Source of the DNA: Betaproteobacteria bacterium Ga0077526
GTDB taxonomy: Bacteria; Pseudomonadota; Gammaproteobacteria; Burkholderiales; Ga0077523
Assembly: GCA_001464765.1 (NCBI GenBank)
Contig: LNDV01000022.1
Coordinates: 1 to 64,000 of the forward strand
Length of the DNA stretch: 64,000 bases
Direction: 5' to 3'
Shown here: piece by piece, positions 46,784-55,776 of the stretch
Layout: every line of letters starts with the position of its first letter
Numbering within the stretch: the first letter of the stretch is position 1
Made by a program: the position numbers and the translations under genes
Notes under the pieces: model-generated
What the model was told of the DNA's origin: nothing
Database searches by the model: none
The model's input: only the letters and a program-made list of their open reading frames with translations

Positions 46784-47887
46784 TCACAGCGCCATCCGTG
46801 TGACCGCCTCCTCGTTCCATTCGATCCCCACACCCGGGACATCCGGCGTCATCGCGAAACCGTCCTTGACCGGCAGCGGGGTGGCAAGGATAGGCTCGAC
46901 CCAATCGCTCCATTCCAGCCAGTCGGCGGTTTCGCTTGCGCGCAGGAGGTGCGTGGAGATCATCCCGTACAGGTGGTTCGACAGCGGCAGACCGGCGGCC
47001 CCGGCAATGGCTGCAGAGCGCATCCAGCCGGTCACCCCGCCGATACGCATGAGGTCGGGCATATAGAGGTCCGCCGCGCCCGCCTTGACGGCCTTGAGGA
47101 ACTCGCGCGGACCGTAGATGTTCTCGCCGATCTGTACCGGCGTCTTCACCTCGCGGGCGATCTGGGCGCAGCCTTCGAGGTTGTCGTACACGATGGGCTC
47201 TTCGAACCAGCTGAGTCCCTGGTCGTCCAGCGCGTGGAGGCGCAGCAGGGCCTCCCCGAAACTCAGCCCCTGATTGAAATCGCACATGAGCTGGACGTCT
47301 TCGCCGACGGCACGTCGCACGGCTGCGATGACGGCGAGGTCGTCCTTCAGCTTGTCGCGACCCAGACGGATCTTGATGGCCTTGAAGCCGCCCTGCGCCA
47401 CCAGCTCGGCGGCCTCGCGCTCCACGCGATCGAGCGGAATGAGCCACAGGCCATTGGTGTTGTAGGCGCGCACGGGTCCCGTGGTACTGCCCAGCAGCAC
47501 GGCGAGCGGCACGCCGGCCGCCTTGGCCAGGGCGTCCCAGATCGCCATGTCCAGCCCCGAGATGGCGATCAGCGTGACGCCCTCGCGCCCGACCAGGTGC
47601 AGCGCACGCATGCCGTCGCGATACACGTCGAGCGGCGCGAGCGGCTTGCCGACAAAGGACTCGGCGAGGTCCGCGAGGGTCTGCGAGATCGGTTTGACCG
47701 ACTTCTCCAGGTAGGGCTCCAGGTAGCTGCGACCCACCACGCCTTCCCGGGTGTGGACGTCGATCAGGATGAAGGGCCACTTCCGATACTCCCCCACCTT
47801 GGCGACGATCGGGCGCTTCAGCGGGACGGAGACGGCACGGATGCGAACGCTTTCCAGGGTGAGCTTGGGCAGAGCATGGGAAGTCAT
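46784..47887 (-). CDS. Mandelate racemase / muconate lactonizing enzyme family protein
   Basis: 367 residues. Enolase-superfamily barrel: KxK pair in FKAIKIRLG (about 169-177), metal ligands in CDFNQ, FEEP and IGEN, and a D...H dyad in MPDLMRIGG and SNHLYG, which places it in the mandelate racemase subgroup. It abstracts a proton alpha to a carboxylate; acid-sugar dehydratase or racemase activity is plausible. ATG at 47887; an upstream in-frame TTG is less likely. Confidence 0.87.
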   Translation of the reverse strand: MTSHALPKLTLESVRIRAVSVPLKRPIVAKVGEYRKWPFILIDVHTREGVVGRSYLEPYLEKSVKPISQTLADLAESFVGKPLAPLDVYRDGMRALHLVGREGVTLIAISGLDMAIWDALAKAAGVPLAVLLGSTTGPVRAYNTNGLWLIPLDRVEREAAELVAQGGFKAIKIRLGRDKLKDDLAVIAAVRRAVGEDVQLMCDFNQGLSFGEALLRLHALDDQGLSWFEEPIVYDNLEGCAQIAREVKTPVQIGENIYGPREFLKAVKAGAADLYMPDLMRIGGVTGWMRSAAIAGAAGLPLSNHLYGMISTHLLRASETADWLEWSDWVEPILATPLPVKDGFAMTPDVPGVGIEWNEEAVTRMAL

Positions 47888-48166
47888 GGGAGTACCAGGC
47901 AATGAAGTGAATCGCGATTATCGCCCACGACCGGTGATGGCAAGGCGGGGCATGCCGCCAACGACAGTTACCGGTCATCACTCTCCAGGACGGGACTCTC
48001 GTCCCGGGCGGCGGATCGGCCCGAGCCTCCGTCACGGCGGCTGGTGCTGCGGCGCAACCAGACTCGACGCCGGTACCGGGCTTGCCTGGCCTCGCGCGCC
48101 GCCGCATCATCTCCCGATGCAAGCTGGGCGCTCCGTGTCCTGGCCGATACGTAAGGGGGCATTCCG

Positions 48167-49045
48167 ATGCGAATCCTGACCACCATGCTCGCGATCCTGT
48201 CGGCGCTCTACTGGAGCCCTGCCCTGAGCAACCCCTCCCTGCGCGAAACCCTCGCCGCCGCAAAGGCAGGCAACGCAGGAGCGCAGTACATGGCCGGGAT
48301 GATGTACCTCTTCGGCCAGGGAACGCCGCGGGATCTGCCCCGCGCCGTGAAGTGGCTCGAGCAGAGCGCCGACGCGAAGTTGCCTCAGGCTCTCGTCGCT
48401 CTGGCGGGGCTGTCGGATGTGGGCCTGGGCGTCCCGTTGGACGTGGCCCGTGCCGACAAGCTGCGTCAGGAGGCGGCTCTGGCCGGCAATCCCACAGCCC
48501 GAGGCCAGATCGAAAACGATCGCAGGATGCCGGGGCAGAGGGACTTCCGCCGGGCGAGCCTTCTCACGGAACTGCATCGATACGCCGAGGCCCTGCCCTA
48601 CGCGAAGAAATCGGCGGACGCCGGTAGTGCGAATGCCCAACTGCTGCTGGGACGCGCGTATCACTTTGGCCTGGGCGTGCCAGTGGACAAGCCGGCCGCG
48701 CTTGCCTTGTACCAGCGCTCCGACATGGGAGGACTGGCCGACGGTTCCAGAGCCGTCGCCTACATGTACGAGTTCGGTGAAGGCGTCGGTGTCGACCGCA
48801 AGAAGGCGCTGCAGTACTACGATCGTGCCGCGTCCCGTGGCAGCGCTCTGGCGCGGCGGGCGGCTGCCAATCTGCGCTCTCCCGACTACGATCAGCCTGC
48901 GAGAAGTCAAGGCGGGAACTCCGAGTACGCGACACCCGCGCAGGACAACCGCTGCGCCGACAACGGGGGCCGCATGGATGGCACGCAATGCTTCAACGCG
49001 AGCAGAGTGCCCATCGATCCCTCCAATGGTCAGCACTATCGATGA
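48167..49045 (+). CDS. Secreted Sel1-like repeat protein
   Basis: 292 residues. Signal peptide (cleavage near ALSN, about 21) and at least four Sel1/TPR-like repeats of about 36 residues, recognisable by AQYMAGMMYLFGQGTPRD, ALVALAGLSDVGLGVPLD, AQLLLGRAYHFGLGVPVD and AYMYEFGEGVGVDR. The C-terminal region has a short Cys pair (C261 and C272-like) and no enzyme domain. Likely a periplasmic protein-binding scaffold. Confidence 0.83.
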   Translation: MRILTTMLAILSALYWSPALSNPSLRETLAAAKAGNAGAQYMAGMMYLFGQGTPRDLPRAVKWLEQSADAKLPQALVALAGLSDVGLGVPLDVARADKLRQEAALAGNPTARGQIENDRRMPGQRDFRRASLLTELHRYAEALPYAKKSADAGSANAQLLLGRAYHFGLGVPVDKPAALALYQRSDMGGLADGSRAVAYMYEFGEGVGVDRKKALQYYDRAASRGSALARRAAANLRSPDYDQPARSQGGNSEYATPAQDNRCADNGGRMDGTQCFNASRVPIDPSNGQHYR

Positions 49046-49193
49046 CCCGCGCCGTCCGGAAGCGAGTCAGGCGGGTAGTTCGTCTGCGTGACCGTGAGCA
49101 AGGCGGCACCGCCCCGCCGAATCGAACACCGCACTCCCCCTGCAGAACGATGACCACCCGCGAGCCCACGGTCTTCGCGTGGGCCCTGCGGCG

Positions 49194-50339
49194 TCACGCC
49201 CGCAGAAACGACAGAAGCGCATCGTTGAAGGCGTGCGCGTGGGACACATTCAGCCCGTGCGGGGCGCCGTTGACCCGCAGCAGGTTGCTGTGGGAAACGG
49301 CGCGGTGGGTACGCGCGCCCGAGCCTTCGATGGGCACGATCGCGTCCGCCTCGCCGTGGATCACCAGCGTCGGCACCATCACTTTCTCGAGATCCTTGCG
49401 GAAGTCCGTCGTGGCAAAGGACTCCATGCAAGCCAGCGCGGCGTGCTGTGCCGCCTGCTCGCACAGCGCGATGGCTGCGCCCCGTTGCGACTCGGTGACC
49501 TGCAACGTCCCGTTCGCCGAGAAGAAGTCCCGGGTGAACTGTTCGAAATAGCCACTGCGATCCCGCTCGAAAGCGCTCTTCTTCAATTGCGCCTTCTCGG
49601 CCGTCAGCGGGCCGTCGGGGTTATCGGCCGACTTCATGAGGCACGGCGTCACGGCAGCGGCGAACACCACGCTGTGCAGGCGCGACTCGCCATGGCGTCC
49701 GACGTAACGGGCGACTTCGCCGCCGCCCATCGAAAATCCCACCAGCGTCACATCCTGCAGGCCGCATTCGTCCAGCACGCGTTGCAAGTCGTCGGCGAGG
49801 GTGTCGTAGCCATAGCCGGATTCCGGCTTGTCGGAATGTCCGAAACCCCGGCGGTCGTAGGCCACCACCCGATAACCGGCGGCCTGAAGCACTGACGCCT
49901 GCGATTCCCACGCCTGGGCGGACAATGGCCACCCGTGAATCAGGACCACCGGTCGGCCGCTGCCTCCGCCGTCCTCTATGTGGAGGCGCACGGCGTCACC
50001 GGGCGTTGTGCCGGACCGGGTCGACTCGTCCGGCTCGGTCATGACCCCTGCGGCGGCGCCGCCCAGCGCCCCGGCAACGGCACCCAATGCGGCGCCCACC
50101 ACCACGCCAACCGGGCCGGCGGCCATGACGCCGATGGTCGCGCCGGTGGCCACACCGGCCACCACGCTGCCGCCAACCAGCGCTGACTGGGCTTCGCGTT
50201 CCGCCTGGCGGGGCTCCAGCGCAACCTGCGCAGCAGGATTCGGGTCCTGTGAGGGAATGCCGTGTCCGGACCGTGCCTGGAGGGCGAGGTCCTGGTCGAC
50301 GGGAGGGGTCTTGGATGGTGCGATGGCGGTTGGGATCAT
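49194..50339 (-). CDS. Alpha/beta hydrolase with N-terminal glycine-zipper extension
   Basis: 381 residues. The C-terminal 270 residues are a haloperoxidase/arylesterase-like fold: HGWPLSAQAW, nucleophile in GFSMGG, acid in HGEADAIVP and H in NGAPHGL. The N-terminal 110 residues are unusual: a Gly/Ala-rich stretch of about 40 residues (VVAGVATGATIGVMAAG...) that resembles a glycine zipper and could insert in or associate with a membrane. AGGA precedes the ATG at 50339. Substrate unknown. Confidence 0.83.
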   Translation of the reverse strand: MIPTAIAPSKTPPVDQDLALQARSGHGIPSQDPNPAAQVALEPRQAEREAQSALVGGSVVAGVATGATIGVMAAGPVGVVVGAALGAVAGALGGAAAGVMTEPDESTRSGTTPGDAVRLHIEDGGGSGRPVVLIHGWPLSAQAWESQASVLQAAGYRVVAYDRRGFGHSDKPESGYGYDTLADDLQRVLDECGLQDVTLVGFSMGGGEVARYVGRHGESRLHSVVFAAAVTPCLMKSADNPDGPLTAEKAQLKKSAFERDRSGYFEQFTRDFFSANGTLQVTESQRGAAIALCEQAAQHAALACMESFATTDFRKDLEKVMVPTLVIHGEADAIVPIEGSGARTHRAVSHSNLLRVNGAPHGLNVSHAHAFNDALLSFLRA

Positions 50340-51076
50340 GAGTCGTTCCTGAGGCAGATGAAGGCGGGGCGTGCACCCGGCACGCACCGTGGACTGAGGA
50401 GCGACAGTACGTTCGCGCCAGGCGCCCTGTCGGTACGGCAGCAGACGATCGGGGGCCCGGTCCGAAGCGCCGCTTCTTCGGTGACGTCAGGTCGAGCCTT
50501 CGCGGAACTCGTTCCAACGGAAACGGATCACGTCATCGCCACCACCCTTGGCACCGCAGCCCGGTCTTCTGCCTCGACCGCAGGCAGACTCTCGGGCTCG
50601 CGCGAAGGCTAGCCGATACGAACCAACGGGGACCGCCAGACTTTCACGCGGCCTGAACGTTGACCGGGATCAATGGCCGCCCGGCCCTACGCGCGATCGG
50701 TCCCGCGAAAGGGAGTGGCTTGCCTCGCATGCCGTTCGAAAACAAGGAAGCGTCCCTTGCCCCGACGCGCACGAGTGAGATCCTTTCCAGGGGGAAGAAA
50801 CCATGTCGGCAGCTCTCGCGTGAACCTTCGCAAGATGCTGTCTGTTCACGTTGTCGTTCTTATGCTGTCGGCAGCGTTGCCGCGGGGCACGCCAGCGTGC
50901 TGGAGAACTCGCCGGGGGCGGTCGATGACCCGGAGGGCAGCATGCCCGCCGGGGATGGTTTGGACTGGACTACTCAGACTCGTTCGAGGACAGGACCGCA
51001 CAATTGCCGGCATTCCGACCTGATGTTGCCCCTCGACGGATCTGCGCCGCTGCCTCGCAGCGCCAGAGCATACGAC
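50340..51076. other. Long gene-poor stretch with an FNR-like box
   Basis: About 740 bases. A near-perfect FNR/ANR-type box, TTGACCGGGATCAA, lies at 50660-50673. Downstream, GTG at 50822 opens a short frame whose first 21 residues look like a signal peptide, but the rest shows no domain. Just before, a good SD (AGGGGGAA) leads to a six-codon frame at 50803. No confident gene is called. Confidence 0.4.
50660..50673. promoter_or_regulatory. FNR/ANR-like box
   Basis: TTGACCGGGATCAA fits the palindromic consensus TTGAT-N4-ATCAA with one change. A similar box lies at 58204-58217. The gene it serves is unclear: the signal-peptide-like frame from 50822, or the hydrolase gene reading away at 50339. 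Confidence 0.5.
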
Positions 51077-51304
51077 TCAGCGACTGCGAACTGCCCACCA
51101 GGAATACATCCCCGTCAGCGCCATCATCGGCCACAGCACGCTGCACAGCACTGTCCAGGCGACTCGGCCCTGCATCGGATCGACCTCGTCGCTGGCGCAG
51201 CGCTTCGTGTGACCTTCGCTGAACAGATGACGGTGAGCGTGCGTTGCGAGGCCGAACAGTGCACCGACGAAGGCGAAAAGAGTAACGGCAAGCGGCATGG
51301 TCAT
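51077..51304 (-). CDS. Small two-helix membrane protein
   Basis: 75 residues with two clear hydrophobic helices (about 4-20 and 48-68) separated by a polar loop with THAHRHLFSEG. GGAGG lies six bases before the ATG at 51304, the main support for it being real. No family recognised. Confidence 0.6.
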   Translation of the reverse strand: MTMPLAVTLFAFVGALFGLATHAHRHLFSEGHTKRCASDEVDPMQGRVAWTVLCSVLWPMMALTGMYSWWAVRSR

Positions 51305-51869
51305 GGCATTCCTCCAATTTGCGACGAGTTTGTCCGAGAGCGCACATTGTGTCAACTTTTTAGATCACTTTCCAGTGTCTCGTTTACGTTACGCTCATAC
51401 CTACCCGCCCATCAGCCGTAAGTGACCACCGTCGTCACCAGACTCGCGATGGGCCGGACGATGCCGCCGTCTCGGCGCGAATCGGGGCTTTGCGTCGGCG
51501 CGCCCAAGCATCGGCCGTGCGCTTCATCACATGATCCCGGGGCCGATGGAAGGCACGAAGAGCCGGCATCCGACTGTCCCGACAGCGGCCGCATTACGTC
51601 GGCACTATCGTGTGGCTGCACACAGTCGCGAAGCCCCGAAGCTGTGCGCGGCGCGGGCGGGTGAGCATCGCGGCAAGAACGAAACTTCCCGACAAATCAA
51701 TCGACATCCACGCCGGTCCTGCGTTGGCGTGCATATTGCGAATTCGCCGCTCGCTTCTGCCGTCTCCGCGCACCAGTGGCCTCCGGCTTCGTCGGACGTC
51801 ATGCGCGTTCCCCCGACAATCGCAACGCCGCGCCCTGAGCGCTGACGTTGCGCCACCAGGAGACCTGCA
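51305..51869. other. Gene-free stretch before the amidase
   Basis: About 565 bases. Short open frames only; no domain, repeat or hairpin terminator recognised. Confidence 0.4.
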
Positions 51870-53387
51870 ATGACGATTCGCGCCCCGTCCACCGCTCAAC
51901 TGATCAAGGCTGGTGCCGACCTCGGTCTGCAACTCACCGAGGAAGACGCCGCCGAGTACCTCGAATGCATGGCCCCGCTGCTGGAGGGCTACCGCGTCGT
52001 CGATTCACTGCCCGACAACCTGCCGCCGGTGACCTACCCGCGCGGTCCCGGCTACTTTCCGGAGGGCGAGGACAATCCTTACAACGCCTGGTACTACAAG
52101 GCGTCGATCAAGGGAGCCGCGAGCGGGAAGCTCGCCGGCAAGAAGATCGCCATCAAGGACAACGTCTGCGTCGCCGGGATTCCGATGATGAACGGGTCAT
52201 CGATCCTCGAAGGCTACGTACCGGATGTCGACGCGACCATCGTGTCGCGTATCCTCGATGCGGGTGGCGAGATCGCCGGCAAGGTGCATTGCGAGTACTA
52301 CTGCTTCTCCGGGGGCAGCCACACGGTGGCCACCGGCCGCCCCGTGCAGAATCCCTGGAAGGCCGGATACAGCACCGGTGGATCCTCGTCCGGTTCCGCT
52401 GCCGCCGTGGCTGCAGGCGATGTCCCGATGGCCATCGGTTGCGACCAGGCGGGTTCGATCCGCATTCCTGCGGCCTACTCCGGCATCTGCGGCATGAAGC
52501 CGAGCTACGGCCTGGTGCCTTACACCGGCATCATGGCAATCGAAGCGGCGATCGACCACGCCGGACCGATGACGCAGACGGTCGCGGACAACGCCTTGCT
52601 GCTCGAAGTCATCGCCGGCGCGGACGGCCTGGACCCCCGACAGAACGCGCCGCGCGTCGCGGCTTACACCGAAGCGTTGACGGGTGAAGTGAAGGGAATG
52701 CGCATCGGTGTGCTGAAGGAAGGCTTCGGTCACGCCAACTCGGAGCCCGACGTCGATGCCAAGGTGCGCCAGAGTGCGGAACTACTGCGCAAGCTCGGCG
52801 CCGAAGTGGTGGAGATCTCGATCCCGCTGCACAAGCTGAGCGTGCAGATCTGGACGCCGATTGGCGTGGAAGGCACTTCGCAGTACATGATGCACGGCAA
52901 CGGCTTCGGCACCGGCTGGCGGGGTCTGTACGTGAACAGCCTGGCCAGCGCGCACTCGCAGTGGCGGCATCGCGCCCACGAGATGTCCGAATCGCTCAAG
53001 TACGTCATCCTGCTGGGACAGCACATGATGAACTGCTACCAGGGACGCATGTACGGCAAGGCGATGAATCTGTCGCGCAAGCTCACCGCAGCCTACGACG
53101 CCGCCCTGGAAAACGTGGATCTGCTGCTCATGCCCACGTTGCCGATCAAGGCGACTCCCATTCCGCCGCCCGACGCGCCGCGCAAGCTGGTGGTGCAGCG
53201 CGCGCACGAGATGTTTCCGAATACCGCCGCGTTCGATATCACCCCGCACCCGGCCATGTCCGTGCCGTGCGGACTCAGCGACGGCCTGCCGATCGGGATG
53301 ATGCTCGTCGGCAAGCAGTACGACGAATCCTCCATCTATCGCGCGGCCTTTGCCTTCGAACAGGCGCGGGACTGGAAGACGAACTGA
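51870..53387 (+). CDS. Amidase-signature family amidase
   Basis: 505 residues. Ser-Ser-Lys triad: K96 (AIKDN), the cis-serine in the STGGSSSGS loop (168-176) and the nucleophile S196 (AGSIRIP). The N-terminal helical region and the overall length resemble amidases linked to nitrile metabolism. AGGAG precedes the ATG. It hydrolyses a carboxamide to the acid and ammonia. No nitrile hydratase genes are nearby. Confidence 0.9.
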   Translation: MTIRAPSTAQLIKAGADLGLQLTEEDAAEYLECMAPLLEGYRVVDSLPDNLPPVTYPRGPGYFPEGEDNPYNAWYYKASIKGAASGKLAGKKIAIKDNVCVAGIPMMNGSSILEGYVPDVDATIVSRILDAGGEIAGKVHCEYYCFSGGSHTVATGRPVQNPWKAGYSTGGSSSGSAAAVAAGDVPMAIGCDQAGSIRIPAAYSGICGMKPSYGLVPYTGIMAIEAAIDHAGPMTQTVADNALLLEVIAGADGLDPRQNAPRVAAYTEALTGEVKGMRIGVLKEGFGHANSEPDVDAKVRQSAELLRKLGAEVVEISIPLHKLSVQIWTPIGVEGTSQYMMHGNGFGTGWRGLYVNSLASAHSQWRHRAHEMSESLKYVILLGQHMMNCYQGRMYGKAMNLSRKLTAAYDAALENVDLLLMPTLPIKATPIPPPDAPRKLVVQRAHEMFPNTAAFDITPHPAMSVPCGLSDGLPIGMMLVGKQYDESSIYRAAFAFEQARDWKTN

Positions 53388-53400
53388 GCGATGCGCGACT

Positions 53401-54651
53401 TCAGCGCCGGCGAATGGCCAGCAGCGTGACGTCGTCCGACTGCGCGGCGCCGCCGGCGTGCTTCTCCACGGAAGCGCGGATCTCGCGAACCAGCGCTTCG
53501 GCATCGCCGGCCTGCGTCTTCGCGATCTCCTCCACCAGACGCTCCTCGCCGTACAACGAGCCCTTGGGGTCCTCGGCCTCCGTCACGCCATCGGTGTAGA
53601 GCACAAGGGTCTCCCCGGGCGCCATCGCGATCTCCCGTTCGCCGTAGGCGGCGTCGGGCTGCATACCCGCGACAAGACCACGAGGCATCGGCAGAAATCG
53701 GGCTCCCGCCGCGCCAAGCATCACCGGGGGTGGATGTCCGGCGTTCGAATACGCAACAACACCGGTTCGCAGATCCAGCACGATGAACACGAGCGTCACG
53801 AACATGCCGGCTTCGTTGTGTTCGCACAGCAGTGCGTTCCATCGAGCCAGGATTGCGGCTGGCGATTTCTCGGAGAGGGCCACCAGGCGCAGTTGCGCAA
53901 CGGCCTTTGCCATGAAGAGCGCGGCCGGCACACCTTTGCCCGAGACATCACCGATGGCCGCCGCAAGACGGTCCGGACCGAGAAAGAAGGCGTCGTACAG
54001 ATCGCCGCCGATGTCCTGCGCGGGATCCATGAAGCCGAAAGCCTCCACCGACGGGTGGTCCGGGAACAGCACACCGCGGCCGGGCAGCATGCCTAACTGG
54101 ATGGTGCGGGCGATGCTGAGCTCGCGCTGAAGGTGCTCGAAGGCGAGGTGCTCCTTCATCCGGGCCATCACGCGCTCGTTGCTTGCCCGGGTCCGCGAGG
54201 CGAGCAGCCGCGCGAGATTGCGCGCGAAGGTCTGGTTCGGCGTGAGCATGGTCCAGAAGAAATCTTCCGGAATCGCCAGTACCCGGGCCGGGCCGACGGC
54301 AACGACAGCGGCGGACGCCGGCTCGCCGTCGATGATGGAAAGCTCGCCGAGGGTGTCGCCCGGCCCCACCACGACGGGTTCATCGAAGCCGAGGACACCG
54401 AGCCTCACTTCCAGCGTGCCCATCAGCACGACGAAGATCGCGTCGTTCCTCTGGCCGGGTCGCAGGATGCTTTCGCCGTCGGCCAGATCGATCACCTTCC
54501 CCGCGGCGACGGTCTTCATCGTGATGTACGTCGGCAGGCCGCGAAACAATGCGGCGCGGAGCAGCACGGCGTCGGGGTCTCCGCCCTGAATGCCCGCCGA
54601 GCGGCGTGCGGGCACACCAGGAAGCAGAGGATCGGGCACGGTGGAGGTCAA
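53401..54651 (-). CDS. Cyclic-nucleotide-binding PP2C/SpoIIE-type phosphatase
   Basis: 416 residues. N-terminal cNMP-binding domain at about 40-145 (GESILRPGQRNDAIFVVLMGTLEV, GPGDTLGELSIIDGEP), coiled linker, then SpoIIE/PP2C phosphatase from about 180 (DIGGDLYDAF, IGDVSGKG, YSNAGHPPP, LVLYTDGVTEA). It should dephosphorylate the STAS protein encoded upstream. Start is TTG at 54651 or GTG at 54639; neither is certain. It reads 10 bases after the HATPase gene. Confidence 0.87.
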   Translation of the reverse strand: MTSTVPDPLLPGVPARRSAGIQGGDPDAVLLRAALFRGLPTYITMKTVAAGKVIDLADGESILRPGQRNDAIFVVLMGTLEVRLGVLGFDEPVVVGPGDTLGELSIIDGEPASAAVVAVGPARVLAIPEDFFWTMLTPNQTFARNLARLLASRTRASNERVMARMKEHLAFEHLQRELSIARTIQLGMLPGRGVLFPDHPSVEAFGFMDPAQDIGGDLYDAFFLGPDRLAAAIGDVSGKGVPAALFMAKAVAQLRLVALSEKSPAAILARWNALLCEHNEAGMFVTLVFIVLDLRTGVVAYSNAGHPPPVMLGAAGARFLPMPRGLVAGMQPDAAYGEREIAMAPGETLVLYTDGVTEAEDPKGSLYGEERLVEEIAKTQAGDAEALVREIRASVEKHAGGAAQSDDVTLLAIRRR

Positions 54652-54661
54652 GGCGTACAGC

Positions 54662-55090
54662 TCAGGGTGCGCCGCTGGCGACGAGCGTCAGCACATTGCG
54701 TCCCTCGATGCGGGCATAGCGCGACCTCGGCAGCAATCCCCGGATGAGCGGCAGACCGAGTCCGCCGACCGGGGCGCTCTCGAGATCCAGGCTGATCGCC
54801 TGGGACGGCCCTGCAAGCGGATCGAACGGGCGGCCTTCGTCGACGATCTCCAGGGCGATATCGCTGCCGAGCCGTTCCAGACGCAGCGCGATGCTGTGTT
54901 CGCCCGAGGAATCCCAGCCATGGGCAATCACGTTGGTCACGGCCTCGTTGGCGCACACCTCAAGATCCTCCCTGGAACGCTCGGGAACCCCGAGAGAGCG
55001 GCTGCTCGCCTCGAGCCACGCGCTCATCCGCCGAAGCTCGCGAACGTCGTTCGCGATCACGAGTGTCAAGGGCTCAGGCAGCTTGCACAC
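54662..55090 (-). CDS. Anti-sigma-type serine kinase (HATPase) of RsbW class
   Basis: 142 residues. GHKL ATP site: N box NEAVTNVIAHG (about 48-58), VDEGRPFDP and GGLGLPLIRGL. The gene starts at a GTG inside the end of the STAS gene (17-base overlap). It should phosphorylate the STAS protein or bind a target; no sigma factor is adjacent, so the regulated partner may be something else. Confidence 0.83.
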   Translation of the reverse strand: MCKLPEPLTLVIANDVRELRRMSAWLEASSRSLGVPERSREDLEVCANEAVTNVIAHGWDSSGEHSIALRLERLGSDIALEIVDEGRPFDPLAGPSQAISLDLESAPVGGLGLPLIRGLLPRSRYARIEGRNVLTLVASGAP

Positions 55091-55418
55091 CCGCCCGGGC
55101 GTCCTGCAGCGAATCGAACACCGGAATCATCTGGTCCACGCCGGCGGTTTCGAGCACGCGGCGCACGAGGGTGTTCGGCGACAGCAGCACCATGCGCCCT
55201 CCCCGCGCGCGCAGCGCCTTGGCGGTGAGCATGAGCGCGCGAATACCGTAGGAGGTGAGGAAATCGACCGCGACGAGATCGACGATTGCCGCGCCGCGGT
55301 CATGCACGGCCCGCGCGGCCAGCGGCGTCTCGATCTTCGATGTCCCTTCCACATCCATGCGTCCGGAGAGCCGGATGAGGGTGATGCCGTCGCCGAGATC
55401 TTCTGCGTCGAGTTCCAT
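55074..55418 (-). CDS. STAS-domain anti-sigma-factor antagonist
   Basis: 114 residues from the ATG at 55418. Single STAS domain with the phosphorylatable serine in DFLTSYGIRAL (about residue 55). First gene of the STAS / HATPase / phosphatase module. An in-frame upstream ATG at 55460 would add 14 residues. Confidence 0.83.
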   Translation of the reverse strand: MELDAEDLGDGITLIRLSGRMDVEGTSKIETPLAARAVHDRGAAIVDLVAVDFLTSYGIRALMLTAKALRARGGRMVLLSPNTLVRRVLETAGVDQMIPVFDSLQDARAGVQAA

Positions 55419-55776
55419 TTGCTTTGCCTGCCCGGGTGAGATGTGACGAACACATGACAAACCCTGCTTGCTTTGCCCTGTCGTTCATCGATGACGTAGT
55501 TCGGAAAGATACCGTCTTGGTCATTCGACTGCCACCTTGCGCCGACTGGCAGCGGAAGGAATCGCAAGCAGTTCGATGAATCATGGGCAACGGATCTCGG
55601 CCCACGGCGAGATCCGCAAGGCAGCCCCCGCCGATGACCCCCTACTCGCCGACGCCGCCAAGTGCTGCGGACGAGATGTCCGGCGCTGGACACTCAGGTG
55701 CAACGATACGGTGTCAACGTTCCTCCCCCGTGCCACCATATCGGTCTGGCACGAACGAACCCGGAGACCCCGTCAA
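55419..55776. other. Divergent intergenic region
   Basis: 358 bases between the STAS operon and the PhoX-like gene. No gene or confident promoter hexamers. Confidence 0.4.
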
